A model generated the notes under the pieces. The model had not been told where the DNA came from, made no database searches, and saw only the letters and a list, made by a program, of their open reading frames with translations. Made by a program: the position numbers and the translations under genes. Shown here in pieces: positions 51,306-61,696 of a DNA stretch of 64,000 nucleotides. The stretch covers positions 1,768,716-1,832,715 of the forward strand of contig CP158568.1 of the NCBI GenBank assembly GCA_040269895.1. Direction: 5' to 3'. The stretch is from Ancalomicrobiaceae bacterium S20 (GTDB lineage: Bacteria; Pseudomonadota; Alphaproteobacteria; Rhizobiales; Ancalomicrobiaceae). Each line of letters opens with the position of its first letter. Within the stretch, counting starts at the first letter, position 1.

Positions 51306-51335
51306 AAAGGCCGCCGGGAAACCGGCGGCCTTTTT
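51306..51335 (+). terminator. Rho-independent terminator after the ugp-like operon
   Basis: A perfect 9-bp hairpin GGCCGCCGG (51309-51317) with CCGGCGGCC (51322-51330), a GAAA tetraloop, flanked by AAA and TTTTT. It is 50 bases after the binding-protein stop. The A-tract on the other side means it could also act for the convergent small gene. Confidence 0.92.
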
Positions 51336-51448
51336 ACCATGGGCACACGCCCGCTTGTCTCAGCAGCACAAACTGTGCAGTGCGGCACGCAGATTGTGCA
51401 CGTACGCCCACCCGCGCCACCGCCGACCCTCCGGACCGACGAGCGGCG

Positions 51449-51844
51449 TCAACTCCCCGGCGCCAGGATCTCGAACACGTTGCCGCCGGTGGTCGCGTAC
51501 TGGTTCGAGGCGATCTTGCGGACGCGGTAGCACTTCTCGAGGCCGCCGCGGGCGCGCTGCCAGGTGGTGCAGAGCTGATCGCCGGCGAAGCGCCAGCTGC
51601 CTTCGTCGAGCGTCTGCGGATCGTCGCTGGCGATCGCCGCGCGACCGCTCGGATCGAAGACGACCTCGCCGTGGAACCGCTGGTCCTCGGCCCACCAATG
51701 GATGGTCGGGCCGATCAGCTCGCGACGGATGTCATCCGCGCCGAGTTCGGCGGCGAAGGCCGGCGCAACCCCCATTGCGACCGCCAAGGCGGCGCATCCC
51801 CACGCGGTCGGTCCGAACCCGGTCCAGTCAATCCCAGACGCCAT
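51449..51844 (-). CDS. Small secreted protein of unknown function
   Basis: A 131-residue protein with a signal peptide (AWGCAALAVAMGVAPAFAAE, cleavage near residue 31). The mature part reads FDPSGRAAIASDDPQTLDEG, then GSWRFAGDQLCTTWQR and KCYRVRKIASNQYATTGGN. The two Cys (LCTTW and KCYRV) could form a disulfide, and the pattern suggests a small beta-rich, lipocalin-like periplasmic protein such as DUF995-type families, though I do not recognise it firmly. I chose the ATG at 51844, after GGGAGAG. It is convergent with the ugp-like operon and divergent from opgD. Confidence 0.75.
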   Translation of the reverse strand: MASGIDWTGFGPTAWGCAALAVAMGVAPAFAAELGADDIRRELIGPTIHWWAEDQRFHGEVVFDPSGRAAIASDDPQTLDEGSWRFAGDQLCTTWQRARGGLEKCYRVRKIASNQYATTGGNVFEILAPGS

Positions 51845-52219
51845 CCCGTGTCTCTCCCTTCGGGCGATGCACAGTTCCGTGACAATGGAATGACGGTTCA
51901 CGAGTCGTGTCCAGATGAAATTCGGTCGCGGCGCCGGCCGGCGCACGGATTGTCGTTCGTGTCCGGGGACGACCAGAGCGCGCGGGGCCTCGAAAGTGAC
52001 GTCCGCGCATTCGAACATTTTGAAACACTTGATCGAATGGTCTATGGTCGCGCCGGTTCCAGCGGGGGCGCCGGAGCCGAACGAACGAGGCGTTGCGCGG
52101 GCCGGAGACGGACGGCCCCCGGCGCCGATTCGGCGCGCGACCGGCCTGCCGCGGTCGCGTGTATCACATGATCGACCGGCTTCGCCGGTCGCACCTCCGG
52201 CCTGTCGCGGATCGCATTG
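51845..52219. other. 375-base divergent region upstream of opgD
   Basis: No gene is supported. The region contains the opgD promoter at 52020-52048 and about 170 bases of leader. The promoter of the small secreted protein on the opposite strand is not recognisable. Confidence 0.4.
52020..52048 (+). promoter_or_regulatory. Sigma-70-type promoter of opgD
   Basis: A -35 of TTGAAA (52020-52025) and a -10 of TATGGT (52043-52048) are 17 bases apart and point at opgD, whose ATG is about 165 bases further on. The patch is locally AT-rich against a GC-rich background. Confidence 0.55.
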
Positions 52220-53749
52220 ATGGATCGTCGTGAATTCCTGCAGTCCTTCGCTCTCGCGGCCGTTGCGGCGCTCGCGGGCGAGGCCGCCCTGTCTCCGGCC
52301 GAAGCGGCGGCTCCGCCCGCGGCCCGCTTCGCCTTCTCCCGGTCCGCCCTGCTCGACGAGGCGCGCAAGCTCGCCGCCGAGCCCTATCAGGAATCGACCC
52401 TCGACCTGCCGGCCCGTTTCGCCGATCTCTCCTATGAGCAGTATCGCGAGATCCGCTGGAAGCGCGACCTGACGATCTGGAAGGACGAGGGCCGCGGCTT
52501 CCGGCTCGAGCCGCTGCACACCGGCTCGGTCTACCGCCAGCCGGTCATGCTCTATCTGGTCGAGGACGGCACCGCCTCGCGGCTCGCCTTCAACCGCGAC
52601 ATGTTCGACTACGGGCCGAATGTGAAGCCGCCCGAGGATCCCAAGCAGGATCTGGCCTTCTCCGGCTTCAGGCTGCGGCGGCCGCTCGCCGAGCCAGACC
52701 GCTGGAACGAGTTCGCGACCTTCCAGGGCGCGACCTATTTCAAGGCGCTGTCGAAGGGTCTCAACTACGGCCTGACCGCGCGCGGTCTCGCCATCAACAC
52801 GGCCGATCCAGACGGCGAGGAATTCCCGGTCTTCACGCGCTTCTACATCGAGCGGCCGGAGACCGGCGCCAGTTCGGTCATCGTGCACGCGCTGCTCGAC
52901 AGCAAGTCGACCACCGGCGTCTACCGCTTCACGCTGCGCCCGGGCGACGAGACGACCATCGACGTCGAGCTGACCCTGTTTCCGCGCGTCGAGATCGGCC
53001 ATGTCGGCCTCGGCGCACTGAACTCGATGTTCCTCTACGACGCCACCAACCGGACCCGGTTCGACGACCAGCGCCCGGCCGTGCATCTTTCGGACGGTCT
53101 GGCGATCACGACAGGCTCGGGCGAACGGATCTGGCGGCCGCTCGCCAACCCGCGCAACCTGCAGATCTCCGCCTTCGTCGACCAGAGCCCGCGCGGCTTC
53201 GCGCTCGCGCAGCGCCGGCGCAGCTTCGCCGAGTTCCAGGATCTCGAGACCCGCTACGACCTGAAGCCCTCGGCCTGGATCGAGCCGGTCGGCGACTGGG
53301 GCCAAGGCTCGGTCGTGCTGGTCGAGATCCCGTCGGAGAGCGAGATCCACGAGAACATCGTCGCCTATTGGCGGCCGAAGGCGAAGCTGCCCGCAGGCCA
53401 GGAGTTCTCGGCCGCCTATCGGCTGCACTGGGCGCCCGGCGCGCCGACCAATCCGGAACTCGGCGTCTGCACCGACACGCGCGAGGGTCAGGGAACCAAC
53501 GGGACGAGCCGCCGTTTCGTCGTCGATTTCCAGGGCAACATGCCCGCCGCCGGCGCCGTGAGGCTCGAAATCTCGGCCTCGGCCGGCAAGATCCTGAACC
53601 CGATCCTGCGCCCGAATCCGGTCTGGGGCGGCTTCCGGGTGACCTTCGATCTCGACACGCGCAACGTGCCGCTCTCCGAATTGCGGCTGCTGCTGACCGA
53701 CGGGACCAAGCCGGTGAGCGAGACCTGGCTCTACCGCTGGACGCCGTGA
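52220..53749 (+). CDS. opgD: Periplasmic glucan biosynthesis protein OpgD/OpgG (MdoD-like)
   Basis: A 509-residue OpgG-family protein for osmoregulated periplasmic glucans. The N-terminus is a Tat signal (MDRREFLQSFALAAVAALAG), which is typical of OpgD rather than Sec-exported OpgG. Family motifs follow: LSYEQYREIRWKRDLTIWKD (about residue 75), FARFYIERP-like FPVFTRFYIERPETGASSVI, and LNSMFLYDATNRTRFDDQRP. The ATG at 52220 was chosen over an adjacent TTG. The glucosyltransferase opgH follows 274 bases downstream. Confidence 0.92.
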   Translation: MDRREFLQSFALAAVAALAGEAALSPAEAAAPPAARFAFSRSALLDEARKLAAEPYQESTLDLPARFADLSYEQYREIRWKRDLTIWKDEGRGFRLEPLHTGSVYRQPVMLYLVEDGTASRLAFNRDMFDYGPNVKPPEDPKQDLAFSGFRLRRPLAEPDRWNEFATFQGATYFKALSKGLNYGLTARGLAINTADPDGEEFPVFTRFYIERPETGASSVIVHALLDSKSTTGVYRFTLRPGDETTIDVELTLFPRVEIGHVGLGALNSMFLYDATNRTRFDDQRPAVHLSDGLAITTGSGERIWRPLANPRNLQISAFVDQSPRGFALAQRRRSFAEFQDLETRYDLKPSAWIEPVGDWGQGSVVLVEIPSESEIHENIVAYWRPKAKLPAGQEFSAAYRLHWAPGAPTNPELGVCTDTREGQGTNGTSRRFVVDFQGNMPAAGAVRLEISASAGKILNPILRPNPVWGGFRVTFDLDTRNVPLSELRLLLTDGTKPVSETWLYRWTP

Positions 53750-54023
53750 GCGCGCGCGCGGCCTGACCGGCTCGCCGCAATTCCGGCGTCGGGCCGGGCC
53801 AGAGTGCCCCGCCGTCCACAGGCAGGCGTCCCGCTGCAAAGCGACGGCACCGCCTCGCGAAACGCTGTCATATTCTCGAAATTCCGGCGTGTTTCGGAAT
53901 TCCGCGACGTGACGAAAACGGCTACCAATACGCCGTCGGACGGGCCTCCCGGTCGACGGCAGACCTTTGGCTCCGCCTTGCAGACCCCGTCTGGCGGAGC
54001 GATCGATCCCGAGCGGAAGGTCC

Positions 54024-56231
54024 ATGATGGACGGCACGACCACGGAATTGAGACCGGCGACCGACCTGGCACATCTCCCCCCGGTGCCGCCGGAGGTGAC
54101 GCTCGCCATGCCGGTGCAGAACCTCCGGGCGTGGAAGGGGCCGCGGCCGACTCGCGTCGACGGCCGCCCCTCCGGCTGGACGCTGTTCGCCCGCCTGTTC
54201 GTGTTCGGCAGCGCGATCGCGCTCTCCGCCTTCGGCATCCGGCAGATGGTCGAAGTGGTGAAGGCCGGCGGCATCGTCGGCCTGGAATGGCCGCTGATCG
54301 TGCTGTTCGGCGTCACCTTCTCGTGGATCGCGCTATCGGCGGCGAGCGGCATCGCCGGCTTCGTCGCGGGCTTCTTCGAGCGCGCGCGCAAGACGCCGGA
54401 GCCGCGGCCGCTCCGGACCCGCACGGCGCTGATCATGCCGGTCTATAACGAGAGCCCGGCCCGCACGATGGCCGCGCTCGAGGCCATGGGCAACGAGATC
54501 GCGGCGCTCGGCGCCGGCGACAATTTCGAGATCTTCATCCTCTCCGACACGACCGATCCGACGGTCTGGATCGAGGAGGAGATCGCCTTCATGCGGCTCC
54601 GGCACAAGCTCGCCGGCCGCATGGCGGTCTGGTATCGCCGCCGGCACAAGAACATCGCGCGCAAGGCCGGCAACGTCGCCGATTTCGTCACCCGCTGGGG
54701 CGGCCGCTACGAGCACATGCTCGTGCTCGACGCCGACAGCCTGATGAGCGGCTCGACGCTGACCATGCTCGCGCAGCTGATGGAAGACGATCCGAAGGCC
54801 GGCATCATCCAGACGCTGCCGGTGATCGTGAACCGCAACACGCTGTTCGCCCGGCTCCAGCAGTTCGCCGGCCGGGTCTATGGACCGGTGATCGCGCGCG
54901 GGCTCGCGGTCTGGTCGGGCCGCGACGGCAACTATTGGGGCCACAACGCGATCATCCGCACGGTCGCCTTCGCGCAGTCCTGTGGCCTGCCCGACATCCG
55001 CGGTCGCAAGCCGTTCGGCGGCCACATCATGAGCCACGACTTCGTCGAGGCGGCGCTGATCCGGCGCTCCGGCTGGGGCGTCTACATGGTGCCGTGGCTC
55101 GGCGGCTCCTACGAGGAGAGCCCGCCGTCGCTGCTCGACGTCGCCGCGCGCGACCGGCGCTGGGCGCAGGGCAATCTCCAGCACATGGCCGTGCTGCCGT
55201 CGCGCGGGCTCGCCTGGCCGAGCCGCATCCATTTCGCGACCGGCATCATGAGCTATCTCGCCTCGCCGATCTGGCTGGCGCTGCTGCTCGTCGGCCTCGC
55301 GCTCGCCTTGCAGGCGAAGTTCATCCGGCCGGAGTACTTCTCCAAGGAGTTCTCGCTCTATCCGGCCTGGCCGCGGTTCGACTCGGAACGCGCGCTTCAG
55401 CTGTTCCTGATCACCATGTTCGTGCTGCTCTTGCCCAAGCTGCTCGGCACGATCGAGACGCTGTTGCAGCCGAGGCTGCGCCGGCAGTGCGGCGGCGCGC
55501 TCGGCATCGTCGCGAGCTTGCTGCTCGAGACGCTGCTCTCGGCGCTGGTCGCGCCGGTGATGATGCTGTTGCAGAGCCGGCACGTGATCGAGATCCTGTC
55601 GGGGCGCGACTCCGGCTGGTCGACGCAGCGGCGCGACGACGGCGGCATCCCGGTCGCCGAGGTGATCCGCCACCATTGGCAGCATGCCGCGATCGGCGTG
55701 TTCATGGGGCTCGCGGCCTATGTGATCTCGCCGGCGATCGTCGCCTGGATGGCGCCGACGCTCATCGGGCTCGTGCTCGCGGTGCCGGTGTCCTGGGCGA
55801 GCGGCTCGGCCGCGGCCGGGCTCGCGCTGAAGCGGCTCGACCTCATGATGATCCCCGAGGAGACCGACGCGCCGACCATCATCGTCGAGGCGAACCTGCT
55901 GCAGGCCGAGACCGAGGCCGAGCTGCCGGAAGTCGAGGACGGTCTGACGCTGGTCGTCGCCGATCCGCGCGTGCGCGAACTGCACGAACGGCTCCTGCTG
56001 CCGGCCCCGCTGCGCGAGCGCGGCAAGCCGGAGCTCGAGCCGGTCATGGCGGAAGCCAAGATCCGCGAGGCGACGAGCCTGGAGGAAGCGCTGCGCTGGC
56101 TGTCGACCAAGGAGCGGCTCGCCGTGCTGGCGCGGCCGCAGCTCGTCTCGGAGCTGCAGCGGCTGGCGACCGTCAGCGAACCGGCGCCGACCATCGTGCC
56201 GCAGGGCGAGATGCCGGTCGCGGTTTCCTGA
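54024..56231 (+). CDS. opgH: Glucans biosynthesis glucosyltransferase OpgH (MdoH)
   Basis: A 735-residue inner-membrane glycosyltransferase family 2 enzyme that polymerises the beta-glucan backbone from UDP-glucose. It has N-terminal membrane helices, the GT2 core RTALIMPVYNESPARTMAAL (about residue 135), DADSLMSGSTLTMLAQLMED with the metal-binding DxD, GHIMSHDFVEAALIRRSGWG, and DRRWAQGNLQHM of the QxxRW type, then several C-terminal membrane helices and a cytosolic tail. GGAAGG precedes two consecutive ATG codons (54024 and 54027); either may be used. Confidence 0.95.
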   Translation: MMDGTTTELRPATDLAHLPPVPPEVTLAMPVQNLRAWKGPRPTRVDGRPSGWTLFARLFVFGSAIALSAFGIRQMVEVVKAGGIVGLEWPLIVLFGVTFSWIALSAASGIAGFVAGFFERARKTPEPRPLRTRTALIMPVYNESPARTMAALEAMGNEIAALGAGDNFEIFILSDTTDPTVWIEEEIAFMRLRHKLAGRMAVWYRRRHKNIARKAGNVADFVTRWGGRYEHMLVLDADSLMSGSTLTMLAQLMEDDPKAGIIQTLPVIVNRNTLFARLQQFAGRVYGPVIARGLAVWSGRDGNYWGHNAIIRTVAFAQSCGLPDIRGRKPFGGHIMSHDFVEAALIRRSGWGVYMVPWLGGSYEESPPSLLDVAARDRRWAQGNLQHMAVLPSRGLAWPSRIHFATGIMSYLASPIWLALLLVGLALALQAKFIRPEYFSKEFSLYPAWPRFDSERALQLFLITMFVLLLPKLLGTIETLLQPRLRRQCGGALGIVASLLLETLLSALVAPVMMLLQSRHVIEILSGRDSGWSTQRRDDGGIPVAEVIRHHWQHAAIGVFMGLAAYVISPAIVAWMAPTLIGLVLAVPVSWASGSAAAGLALKRLDLMMIPEETDAPTIIVEANLLQAETEAELPEVEDGLTLVVADPRVRELHERLLLPAPLRERGKPELEPVMAEAKIREATSLEEALRWLSTKERLAVLARPQLVSELQRLATVSEPAPTIVPQGEMPVAVS

Positions 56232-56384
56232 GCCTTATCCACCGCCTAAGCCCGCCATAGGGGAGATGCCGGAGGCGCCGCGCTTCGGGCATCTCCCGGT
56301 TGACACGGGCCGGGCAGCGGCGTCTTCTCCGCCTCATTCTCGCGTGGGGGCGAGAGCCTTCAGATCTCTTCAGGGGCCGAGCCC

Positions 56385-57791
56385 ATGCTGCATCTCTTTC
56401 ACAAGCCCGCGCCTTACCTCGAGGAGAGCGGGCCCGGCTGGTTCGAACCGGCGCGCCCCCGCCCCCCGTCGCACACGCTCGGTACGCTCGACACGATCCT
56501 GGCCGCGAAGCGCAGCCTGATCTCGATCTTCCCCGAGTCCGCCTACATGTCGCAGGTGCATTCCCAGCGCGTGCTCGGCCGGCAGGTGATCCTGGCCAAT
56601 TCGCCGGAATCGGTGAAATACGTCATGGCGACCCGCCACGACAATTTCGAGCGCAAGAGCCCGCAGATGCGGCGCGCGCTCGAATACCTGATCGGCGACG
56701 GCCTGTTCATCTCCGACGGCGAGACCTGGAAGCGGCGCCGGCCGCTGGTCGCCGACATCGTGCACAAGAACCGCGTGCCGGTGTTCGGAAAGACCATGGA
56801 GGCCGTGACGGTCGCCATGGCCGAGCGCTGGGCCGACTATGGCGACACGCCGTTCAACGCCCTCGTCGAGATGGCCGAGCTCACCGCCGAGATCATCGCG
56901 CGCACCGTGTTCGGCAACGACCTCGGCGCCGAGGCCGCGCATGAGGTCATCGAGGGCTTCACGCGCTATCAGGACGTCATCGACAGTTTCAACATCGGCT
57001 ACTTCCTCGGCATGGACGAGGGCATGCCGATCATCCGCGGCCCGCGGCTGCGCCGCTCGGTGGCGCGCGTCGACAAGGTGATCGGCAAGGTCATCGACGA
57101 CCATCTGCAGGGCAAGGGCGACCACAACTCGATGGTCGACCTGCTGGTCAAGCGCCAGCAGAAGAGCCCGGAACTCGGGCTCGACGTCTCGGCGCTCCGC
57201 AACGAGGCCGCGACCATCTTCATGGCCGGCCACGAGACCACCGCCGCGACGCTGACCTGGGCCTGGTATCTGATCGCCAACGCGCCCTGGGTCGAGGAAG
57301 CCGTGCTCGGCGAGATCGAGCGGGTCTGCGGCGGACGCACGCCGACGGTCGCCGATGTCGACAAGCTCGATTGGTGCCGCGCCGTGATCGAGGAGACGCT
57401 GCGGCTCTATCCGCCGGTGCCGATCCTGGCCCGGCAGGCCAAAAACGCCGACCGCGTCATCGACGTCGACGTCGATCCGGCCGCGCTCGTGCTGGTCGTG
57501 CCGTGGCTCCTGCATCGCACGCGCGACCTCTGGGAGCAGCCGGACCGGTTCCTGCCCGAGCGCTTCGTCGGCACCGGCCGACCGACGCCCTACACCTACA
57601 TACCCTTCGCGATCGGCCCGCGCATCTGCGCCGGCCTGTCGTTTGGTCTGACAGAAGCGATCCTGTGCTTCGCGATCCTGATCCAGCGGTTCAAGGTCCG
57701 CCCGGTGCCGGGCACCAAGGTCGAACCGATCTGCCGGCTGACGCTGCGCCCGGACGGCGGCCTGCCGGTCACGGTGACGCCGCGCGCCTGA
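56385..57791 (+). CDS. Cytochrome P450
   Basis: A 468-residue monooxygenase. The I-helix oxygen-activation motif is MAGHETTAATLTWAWYLIAN, the K-helix ExxR is EETLRLYPPVPILARQAKNA, and the heme-binding loop is PFAIGPRICAGLSFG with Cys415 as thiolate ligand. The fold resembles class II/fatty-acid-type P450s more than the short camphor-type enzymes. No redox partner gene is adjacent. It starts 153 bases after opgH and an acyltransferase begins 26 bases after its stop, so the two are likely co-transcribed and may act on a common lipid. Confidence 0.94.
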   Translation: MLHLFHKPAPYLEESGPGWFEPARPRPPSHTLGTLDTILAAKRSLISIFPESAYMSQVHSQRVLGRQVILANSPESVKYVMATRHDNFERKSPQMRRALEYLIGDGLFISDGETWKRRRPLVADIVHKNRVPVFGKTMEAVTVAMAERWADYGDTPFNALVEMAELTAEIIARTVFGNDLGAEAAHEVIEGFTRYQDVIDSFNIGYFLGMDEGMPIIRGPRLRRSVARVDKVIGKVIDDHLQGKGDHNSMVDLLVKRQQKSPELGLDVSALRNEAATIFMAGHETTAATLTWAWYLIANAPWVEEAVLGEIERVCGGRTPTVADVDKLDWCRAVIEETLRLYPPVPILARQAKNADRVIDVDVDPAALVLVVPWLLHRTRDLWEQPDRFLPERFVGTGRPTPYTYIPFAIGPRICAGLSFGLTEAILCFAILIQRFKVRPVPGTKVEPICRLTLRPDGGLPVTVTPRA

Positions 57792-57817
57792 GCCGAGGTT
57801 GATGTGAGCGAGGGCGG

Positions 57818-58945
57818 ATGATCGAGGGGGGATCGGACCAAGCGACCGGTTCGGCGTCGCATGACAGGACCAACGCCGGGACGGCGGTGGGGGCGAGCGC
57901 CGAGACGGCGACGGGGATGCGCGCCGCCGACCCGCGTGGCGCGACGCCCGACGAGGCGCAGCGCGATGCGGCCGGTCCGGCCAAGACGCGCAAGCCGTGG
58001 ATCTGGACGCCGCCGGACATTCCGACGCTGAAGGATCTCGTCGCCGGGCCCGAGCGGCGCCGGGCCTTTTTCCGCTACTGGCGGGCGAACGGCGCTTCCT
58101 GGGCGCTCGAAATCACGCTGCATCATGTGTTCCGGCTGCTGCCGACCGAGGCCTGCTCGTCGGTCGGCGCCTGGATCGGCCGCGTGCTCGGGCCGCGCGT
58201 GCAGCCGAACACAGCGATCGGCGCGCGCCGGAACCTCAAGCGCATTCATCCCGACTGGTCGGACGAGCGCATCGAGCGCGCCGTGATCTCGCACTACGAG
58301 AACGGCGGCCGGCTGATGACCGAGTTCTCGGTGCTGCATCGGCTGAAGCGCGAGGGCCGCATCGCGGTCGAGGGCGCGGAAGACCTGATGCGCGTGCGGC
58401 GCGCCGGGCCGACGATTCTGGTCTGCTGCCACACCGGCAACTGGGAGGTGATGTTCCCGGTCCTGTCCGAACTCGGCTTCGACTGGTCGATCAACTACAC
58501 GCCGCCGCACGAGCACGCGCGCGACTATGTCGCCCGCGAGGTCCGCACCAGCTTCGGCGCCGGCCTGCTGCCGCCCGGCAAGGCCGGCACGCGGCCGGCG
58601 ATCCGGCTTCTGGAGGCCGGCGGGGCGGTGTCGATCTATTGCGACGAGACGCACGAGCGAAAGGTCATGGCGCCGTTCTTCGACCGGCCGCCGCATCTCG
58701 ACGGCAATCTCGCCATCGCGGTCCGGATGAAGCGCATGACCGGCGCGCGGATCTGCGTCTACAACTGCACCCGCGTCGAGGGGGCGCGGTTTCGTGTCCG
58801 CTTCCAGGCCCCGATCGACCTGCCGTCCGACCGCGACCCGAAGGCGCCGCTGATCGACGACGTGATCGCGCTCAACGCCGTGATCGAGCCGATCGTGCTG
58901 GCACATTCGGATCAGTGGTTTTTTCTCGACAACCGGTTCGAGTGA
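57818..58945 (+). CDS. LpxL/HtrB-family lysophospholipid (lauroyl-type) acyltransferase
   Basis: A 375-residue acyltransferase of the lipid A late-acylation family. Residues 1-60 look disordered (Gly/Ala/Thr/Asp-rich), unusual for LpxL. The catalytic HX4E motif is CCHTGNWEVMFP (H205 to E210), preceded by GPTILV and followed by SINYTPPHEHARDYVAREVR and GGAVSIYCDETHERKVMAPF. It follows the P450 gene closely. It could transfer a fatty acid to lipid A or another lipid; the coupling with a P450 suggests a hydroxylated or otherwise oxidised acyl chain, which is inference. Confidence 0.9.
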   Translation: MIEGGSDQATGSASHDRTNAGTAVGASAETATGMRAADPRGATPDEAQRDAAGPAKTRKPWIWTPPDIPTLKDLVAGPERRRAFFRYWRANGASWALEITLHHVFRLLPTEACSSVGAWIGRVLGPRVQPNTAIGARRNLKRIHPDWSDERIERAVISHYENGGRLMTEFSVLHRLKREGRIAVEGAEDLMRVRRAGPTILVCCHTGNWEVMFPVLSELGFDWSINYTPPHEHARDYVAREVRTSFGAGLLPPGKAGTRPAIRLLEAGGAVSIYCDETHERKVMAPFFDRPPHLDGNLAIAVRMKRMTGARICVYNCTRVEGARFRVRFQAPIDLPSDRDPKAPLIDDVIALNAVIEPIVLAHSDQWFFLDNRFE

Positions 58946-58991
58946 GGGCCCTCGACGGGCCGGCACATCCGCCATCGTGCCCCGAAAATGC

Positions 58992-59020
58992 AATCGCCCG
59001 CTCACGAGGAGCGGGCGATT
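58992..59020. terminator. Convergent (bidirectional) terminator hairpin between the acyltransferase gene and eno
   Basis: A 12-bp perfect inverted repeat AATCGCCCGCTC (58992-59003) and GAGCGGGCGATT (59009-59020) with a five-base loop lies between two converging genes. Short T-rich stretches flank it on both strands (TTTCGTT and GCATTTTC), so it can serve both. Confidence 0.8.
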
Positions 59021-59046
59021 TCGTTCGAGCCGATGGATTCGGCGCC

Positions 59047-60412
<1,366 letters not shown>

Positions 60413-60434
60413 GACCGATCGCGATGCGACCTAA

Positions 60435-60463
60435 GGCGGCGGCGCTGACAATCCGCCGCCGCC
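60435..60463 (-). terminator. Possible terminator hairpin after the YciI gene
   Basis: GGCGGCGGC (60435-60443) and GCCGCCGCC (60455-60463) form a perfect 9-bp stem with an 11-base loop, 19 bases beyond the YciI stop. No T-tract follows on the minus strand (TTAGGTCG), so it may be a Rho-dependent or weak terminator. Confidence 0.35.
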
Positions 60464-60481
60464 CTCGGTCGGTGTGGAGCC

Positions 60482-60769
60482 TCACGCCGCGAGGAACGCC
60501 AGCCGCGGATCGGTCCGGCGCGGCGTGATCTCGACGATGTCGACGCGCACGACGTCCTCGGCGACGAACGGATCCTGCTTCAGCCGCGCCTCGAGCTCGG
60601 CGCGCGACAGGCCGTCGGCCACGATCGCGCCGCCGGCGGCGGGCTGCAGATTGCCGGTCAGCAGGAATACGCCATCGGCGAAGCCGCGCGCGATCCAGGC
60701 ATTATGGCCTTCCATGAAGTCCGGCGCGCGCGCCTTGTTGGCCGAGAACGACAGCGAGACGACGAACAT
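60482..60769 (-). CDS. YciI-family protein
   Basis: A 95-residue protein of the dimeric ferredoxin-like YciI fold. It begins MFVVSLSFSANKARAPDFME and has VFLLTGNLQPAAGGAIVADG and LKQDPFVAEDVVRVDIVEIT, the usual pattern with a conserved His in GHNAWIARG. Function in the family is largely undefined. The ATG at 60769 follows GAGGGGGAAG; a longer frame upstream belongs to no gene. It is 52 bases downstream of the tetR gene and probably co-regulated with it. Confidence 0.85.
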   Translation of the reverse strand: MFVVSLSFSANKARAPDFMEGHNAWIARGFADGVFLLTGNLQPAAGGAIVADGLSRAELEARLKQDPFVAEDVVRVDIVEITPRRTDPRLAFLAA

Positions 60770-60821
60770 GACTTCCCCCTCCTCGACGGCCGGACCTGCG
60801 CCGGCTCGTGATCCGTCTTGA

Positions 60822-61409
60822 TCAGTGACCGGCGATATCCCGGCCGCCCTGGAGCGCCGCGAGCCAGGCTTCCACGCCCGTGACCTCGCGGCGAATGAAG
60901 GCCTCGTCGCAGAACGCGCTGGCGAGCGTCGCCACGCCCTGCGTGCGCGCGAGCAGATGCAGCGCCAGGGCATCGGCCTCCTCGGCGTGGCCGAGGGCGG
61001 CGAACTGCACGGCGAGCCAGTTCTGGAAAGCGGTGAAGATCGCGGCGGCCGCATTCTTCGCGGCATGATCGAGCTTGGCGAGCTCGTTGCAGAGCGTGCC
61101 GACCGGGCAGCCATGGCGCATGATCTTGGCGCGGTTGTCGATCAGGATGCGGACGAAGCGCCGGATGCGGTCCGCCGGATCGGCGCCTTCATGCTCCCAG
61201 ACATCGAGCATGGCCCGCGTCCGGTCGAGCCGCGCGGCGACGACCGCGTCGAGGATCTCGTCCTTCGTCTTGAAGTGATAATAGAAATTGCCGCGCGAGA
61301 TACCGACCGCCGCCGCGACGTCGGCAAAGGACGTGTGGTCGAAGCCCTGTTCGTAGAACAGACGGTCGGCCGCCTCGACGATCTGTTCGCGCGTGTCGGT
61401 CGCCGCCAT
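60822..61409 (-). CDS. TetR/AcrR-family transcriptional regulator
   Basis: A 195-residue repressor. The N-terminal HTH is EAADRLFYEQGFDHTSFADV followed by AAAVGISRGNFYYHFKTKDE, and the C-terminal ligand-binding domain includes a HGCPVGTLCNELAK segment. I chose the ATG at 61409, preceded by AAGGGG; the frame is open 16 codons further. Two GGAC-N4-GTCC palindromes lie 54-94 bases upstream and are probably its operators, implying autoregulation. Confidence 0.92.
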   Translation of the reverse strand: MAATDTREQIVEAADRLFYEQGFDHTSFADVAAAVGISRGNFYYHFKTKDEILDAVVAARLDRTRAMLDVWEHEGADPADRIRRFVRILIDNRAKIMRHGCPVGTLCNELAKLDHAAKNAAAAIFTAFQNWLAVQFAALGHAEEADALALHLLARTQGVATLASAFCDEAFIRREVTGVEAWLAALQGGRDIAGH

Positions 61410-61462
61410 CGTTGCCCCTTTCTTCGCCTCCGCAACCGTGCTGGCCACGCGCCCCACGACAT

Positions 61463-61503
61463 TAGGACAATCGTCCTATACAAGTTCTAGGACATTTGTC
61501 CGA
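61463..61503. promoter_or_regulatory. Tandem TetR-type operators upstream of the tetR gene
   Basis: Two related palindromes, TAGGACAATCGTCCTA (61463-61478) and TAGGACATTTGTCCGA (61488-61503), share GGAC-N4-GTCC and are 25 bases apart centre to centre, which puts them roughly on similar faces of the helix. They overlap the expected tetR promoter. Confidence 0.72.
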
Positions 61504-61696
61504 GACGATCAAGGCCGAGCGATCAGGCTGGCTCGATCGGGCCGGAATGCGCTATGGGATCGCGACAGAGCGCGATCGCGCCGGCGGCCGCGTCCCGCGG
61601 ACGCCGAGGCGGGCCGGCCAGACGCGCCGCCCCCACCGCCCGCCTCGCCTGACCACGACATCCCGCCGGCGACGGCGACCGCAGCAGGACCGACGC

